From positions 1 through 8,991 of the forward strand of contig VAXK01000097.1 in NCBI GenBank assembly GCA_005885565.1: a stretch of DNA of 8,991 bases, given 5' to 3'. The DNA is from Actinomycetota bacterium (GTDB taxonomy: Bacteria > Actinomycetota > Thermoleophilia > Gaiellales > Gaiellaceae). Positions within the stretch are counted from its first letter, which is position 1. Each line of letters begins with the position of its first letter. This document shows positions 6,605 to 8,991 of the stretch, in pieces. Under the pieces are notes generated by a model that searched no databases, was not told the DNA's origin, and worked only from the letters and a program-made list of their open reading frames with translations. Both the position numbers and the translations under genes were made by a program.

Positions 6605-7067
6605 CCGGCTCTATCCCTGGCTGAACCTCGTGTCGGGCCTGCTCGTCGTCGGCGTCGGCGCGGCAGTGCTCTGGAGTCGGATCCGCCACCGCGTGGCGCA
6701 CGCGCGCGCGGCCGCTTACCACCACGACGACCACGATCACGAGCACGCGGCCGGTCTGGACTGGCGTTCGCTCGTCGGCGTCGGCGTCTCCGGCGGGCTT
6801 TTGCCGTGCCCCTCGGCGCTCGTCGTCCTCCTGGCTGCGATCTCCCTCCATCGCGTCGCGTTCGGACTGCTGCTGATCGTCGCATTCAGCGCCGGCCTCG
6901 CCCTCTCGATCACGGGCGTCGGGCTCGTCGCCGTCCTCGCCAAGCGGGCCTTCAACCGCGTCCGCTTCGACGGCCGCGTCATCGGTTTGCTTCCGGCGCT
7001 CAGCGCGCTCGTCATTCTGGTCGCCGGCCTCGCGATGACGGCTCGAGCGGTTCCGAAGCTCGGCTGA
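6387..7067 (+). CDS. NicO/RcnA-like Ni/Co exporter, membrane domain
   Basis: This frame encodes the transport domain of the NicO family (RcnA type), which exports nickel and cobalt. The motif HALSPGHGKT sits at the end of helix 1. Six membrane helices can be picked out: ALVIVASLAAALFWGAAHAL, GLIVTLTHTVGVFALGLV, LVSGLLVVGVGAAVLW, GVGVSGGLLPCPSALVVLL, LLLIVAFSAGLALSITGVGLV and LLPALSALVILVAGLAM. Between helices 3 and 4 is a short His/Asp-rich loop (YHHDDHDHEH, about 6718-6747), a reduced version of the metal-binding loop of E. coli RcnA. LLPCPSALVVLL matches the second conserved RcnA motif. The GTG at 6387 is only the first possible start; no ribosome site precedes it and the first helix begins slightly upstream, so it was probably once continuous with the preceding frame. 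It ends 29 bases before tyrS. Metal specificity is inferred from the family. Confidence 0.85.
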   Translation: MIVASLAAALFWGAAHALSPGHGKTIVTAYLVGSRGTPLHAALLGLIVTLTHTVGVFALGLVTLSLSQFVVPDRLYPWLNLVSGLLVVGVGAAVLWSRIRHRVAHARAAAYHHDDHDHEHAAGLDWRSLVGVGVSGGLLPCPSALVVLLAAISLHRVAFGLLLIVAFSAGLALSITGVGLVAVLAKRAFNRVRFDGRVIGLLPALSALVILVAGLAMTARAVPKLG

Positions 7068-7082
7068 CGGGCCGGCGCTGCC

Positions 7083-7096
7083 TAGAATCGTCCGCC
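7083..7096 (+). promoter_or_regulatory. -10 box of a probable leaderless tyrS transcript
   Basis: TAGAAT at 7083-7088 matches the bacterial -10 consensus and lies eight bases before the GTG at 7097. Transcription would start at or within about three bases of the start codon. No Shine-Dalgarno lies in the upstream 29 bases, and no good -35 box is seen at the right distance. Leaderless mRNAs of this layout are common in actinobacteria. Confidence 0.55.
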
Positions 7097-8245
7097 GTGG
7101 GCGGCGTCGTCGAGGATCTCACGCGGAACGCCGTCGACGTCCTTCCCGACGGCGAGCTCGAGCGGAAGCTCGAGCAGGGCCGGCCGCTGAGGGTCAAGTT
7201 CGGCATCGACGTCACCTCGCCCGAGATCCACGTCGGTCATGCGATCCCGCTTCAGCGGATGCGGGCCTTTCAGGACGCGGGCCACGTCGGCGTGCTGATC
7301 GTCGGCGACTACACGACGCGAATCGGCGACCCGTCAGGCCGCTCGACCGAGCGGCCGATCCTCTCCGACGAGGAGATCGACCGGAACGCCAAGGCGTACT
7401 TCGAGCAGGCGACGCAGATCATCGACGCCGAGCGCACAGAAGTTCGTTTCAACGGCGAGTGGCTCGGCCGGCTCGACTTCGCCGAGGTCGTGCGGCTCAC
7501 ACGGACGATCACAGTCGCCCGCCTGCTCGAGCGTGACGACTTCGCCAAGAGATTCGCCGCGAAGGCGCCGATCTCCGTCTCGGAGCTCCTCTACCCGATG
7601 ATGCAGGCCTACGACTCGGTCGCCGTGCAGGCCGACGTCGAGCTCGGCGGCACGGACCAGCTATACAACCTCCTCGCGGGACGGGAGGTGATGCAGGCGT
7701 ACGGCCTGGAACCGCAGGTCGTCCTGACGACGCCGCTCCTCCTCGGCTTCGACGGGCGCAAGATGAGCGCGTCGCTCGGCAACTACATCGGCCTGACCGA
7801 TTCGCCCGAGGACCAGTTCGGCAAGGCGATGCGTCTCTCGGACGAGCTCCTACCCGAGTACTACGCGCTCGTCATGGAGCGGCCGGCGCCGACCGGTGAC
7901 CCGCTCGAGGCGAAGCTCGAGCTCGCGCGCTTCATCGTGGCACGCTCGCACGGGGAAGAGGCGGCGCGCCAGGCAGAGGAGCACTTCACGCGGGTCGTCC
8001 GGGAAGGCAAGGTTCCGGAGGGCGTGCCGGAGGTGGCCTTGCCGGCCGAGGATCCGGTCCACCTCCCGCATGTCCTCAGCCGGGAGCTCGGAATCACGAC
8101 GAGTCAGGCGCGCCGCCTGATCGACCAGGGCGGCGTCCGTTTGAACGGCGAGCCCGTCGCCGAGCTCGACGTCGCCGCCGAGCGGCTCCGAGGCGCACTG
8201 CTCCAGGCCGGGAAGCGCCGGTTCTTGCGCTTCGCGGCTTCTTGA
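7097..8245 (+). CDS. tyrS: Tyrosyl-tRNA synthetase
   Basis: This cytoplasmic enzyme charges tRNA-Tyr with tyrosine at the expense of ATP. The 382-residue product has the class I Rossmann core with the HIGH-type motif HVGH (45-48) and KMSAS (222-226). GGTDQ lies at 184-188, and YPMMQAYDS (166-174) carries the tyrosine-binding Y166/Q170/D173 set. The pattern KFGIDVTSPEIHVGHAIPL together with GDYTTRIGDPSGRS is that of the TyrZ-like bacterial subgroup; the common DPT is DVT here. A C-terminal S4 RNA-binding domain lies at about 323-370 (LPHVLSRELGITTSQARRLIDQGGVRLNG). The GTG at 7097 was chosen because upstream reading enters the exporter gene and because the -10 box directly precedes it. No T-box leader is present. 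The TGA stop (8243-8245) sits inside the -35 box of the rRNA promoter. Confidence 0.96.
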   Translation: MGGVVEDLTRNAVDVLPDGELERKLEQGRPLRVKFGIDVTSPEIHVGHAIPLQRMRAFQDAGHVGVLIVGDYTTRIGDPSGRSTERPILSDEEIDRNAKAYFEQATQIIDAERTEVRFNGEWLGRLDFAEVVRLTRTITVARLLERDDFAKRFAAKAPISVSELLYPMMQAYDSVAVQADVELGGTDQLYNLLAGREVMQAYGLEPQVVLTTPLLLGFDGRKMSASLGNYIGLTDSPEDQFGKAMRLSDELLPEYYALVMERPAPTGDPLEAKLELARFIVARSHGEEAARQAEEHFTRVVREGKVPEGVPEVALPAEDPVHLPHVLSRELGITTSQARRLIDQGGVRLNGEPVAELDVAAERLRGALLQAGKRRFLRFAAS

Positions 8246-8269
8246 CAGGCGCCCGGTCGCTGCTATCAT
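8242..8269 (+). promoter_or_regulatory. Strong rRNA-operon promoter overlapping the tyrS stop
   Basis: A consensus -35 box TTGACA (8242-8247) and -10 box TATCAT (8264-8269) are separated by 16 bases. A TGC directly before the -10 box gives an extended -10 element. Transcription should begin near 8276, where a 7-bp stem with a GGAA tetraloop (8276-8293) would form the 5' end of the RNA. It is the best housekeeping promoter in the window and sits about 300 bases before 16S, as expected for an rrn P1. Confidence 0.85.
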
Positions 8270-8275
8270 TCGCCG

Positions 8276-8398
8276 GCTGCCCGGAAGGGCGGCGTAGCAA
8301 AGTCCCTGCACCTCGACACTGGAGCGCCCTTCGGACGCAATCGGATACGAAGATTTCCGAGCATCTGAGGGCCTCTGGCGCGAGTCGGAGGCTTTTTT
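8276..8398 (+). ncRNA. Candidate ~123-nt leader RNA between rrn promoter and terminator
   Basis: From the predicted start near 8276 to the T run ending at 8398 lies a compact segment with a 5' hairpin (8276-8293, GGAA loop), an internal stem (TCGGA 8341-8345 with TCCGA 8356-8360) and a 3' intrinsic-type terminator. No coding frame or ribosome site is evident. It may be only the first part of the pre-16S leader, or a short attenuated transcript released before antitermination. I do not recognise it as 6S, 4.5S, tmRNA or a T-box. Confidence 0.35.
8371..8398 (+). terminator. Intrinsic-type terminator inside the 16S leader
   Basis: GCCTCTG (8371-8377) pairs with CGGAGGC (8386-8392), seven pairs including one G-U, around an eight-base loop, followed directly by six T residues (8393-8398). 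This is the layout of a Rho-independent terminator. It lies downstream of the rrn promoter and upstream of boxA, so it would stop both tyrS read-through and early rrn transcripts unless bypassed. Confidence 0.65.
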
Positions 8399-8399
8399 A

Positions 8400-8431
8400 C
8401 GTCGCCAGGCGGCGACGGTCTTTGAAAACTC
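8400..8431 (+). promoter_or_regulatory. boxB-like hairpin and boxA antitermination site
   Basis: A perfect 7-bp hairpin with loop AGGC (8400-8417) is followed at once by GGTCTTTGAAAACTC (8418-8432), which matches the conserved rrn boxA bound by NusB/S10. The boxB-then-boxA order is the one known from rRNA operons. The site should make RNA polymerase resistant to termination across the untranslated rRNA genes. Confidence 0.7.
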
Positions 8432-8454
8432 AGCAGCGTGCGTTTACGTCGAGA

Positions 8455-8566
8455 CCTGCTCGGTGCGCTTCGGCGAGCCGGGTAGGACGAAACCCTGTCT
8501 GGTTCCTCTCGAGGAACCGACTTTGAGCTCAAGCTCAAAGTGAGAGGATTGCTCCTTCGGGGGCAA
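8455..8566 (+). other. Structured pre-16S leader with four hairpins
   Basis: Four consecutive hairpins fill the leader between boxA and 16S. The first is a 14-bp stem with one mismatch and a TTCG loop (8455-8468 with 8473-8486). The second is a palindrome with GGTTCC/GGAACC arms (8501-8518). The third is a nine-pair stem with a TCAA loop (8520-8541). The fourth is a seven-pair stem with a TTCG loop (8549-8566). Together they probably guide folding and processing of the 16S precursor. The matching sequence 3' of 16S for an RNase III stem is outside the window. Nothing else is seen in the gap between tyrS and 16S. Confidence 0.6.
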
Positions 8567-8573
8567 CCACTTC

Positions 8574-8991
<418 letters not shown>

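Noticed and set aside
7068..7096. T-box or other tRNA-sensing leader upstream of tyrS
   Set aside because: The gap is only 29 bases and holds no T-box sequence or specifier structure; a leaderless start fits better.

Overview
The window is GC-rich DNA whose last ~420 bases are the 5' part of a 16S rRNA gene. The SigK/RskA-like regulator pair, the DUF4331 protein, the GTG starts, an apparently leaderless mRNA and the 16S sequence itself suggest an actinobacterium. The 16S text resembles Thermoleophilia/Gaiellales-type sequences as I remember them; that placement is a recollection, not a search result.

Layout. (1) 2-1647, plus strand: the 3' part of an MFS exporter gene, overlapping by 4 bases a complete 3-methyladenine DNA glycosylase gene. 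(2) 1628-2943, minus strand: an ECF sigma factor gene overlapping its membrane anti-sigma factor gene by 28 bases; the anti-sigma gene ends inside the end of the glycosylase gene. (3) 3048-7067, plus strand, divergent from the sigma gene: a secreted DUF4331 protein, a membrane-anchored TPR protein and a NicO/RcnA-like nickel/cobalt exporter. The exporter is split by an apparent frameshift between 6333 and 6386. (4) 7097-8245: tyrosyl-tRNA synthetase with a -10 box directly upstream and no Shine-Dalgarno. (5) 8242-8573: an rRNA promoter whose -35 box contains the tyrS stop codon, then a structured leader with an intrinsic-type terminator, a boxB-like hairpin, boxA and several further hairpins. 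(6) 8574 to the end: 16S rRNA, partial.

How the parts may work together. Regions 2 and 3 look like one regulated envelope module: a sigma/anti-sigma switch transcribed away from an operon whose products are all predicted to be exported or in the membrane, ending in a metal exporter. An inverted repeat lies in the shared divergent promoter region. The module sits between a glycosylase gene and tyrS, which are direct neighbours in Mycobacterium tuberculosis (mpg-tyrS), so it may have been inserted into an older gene pair. The features most worth a second look are this sigma-DUF4331-TPR-NicO module, the frameshift in the exporter, and the terminator placed before boxA in the rRNA leader.
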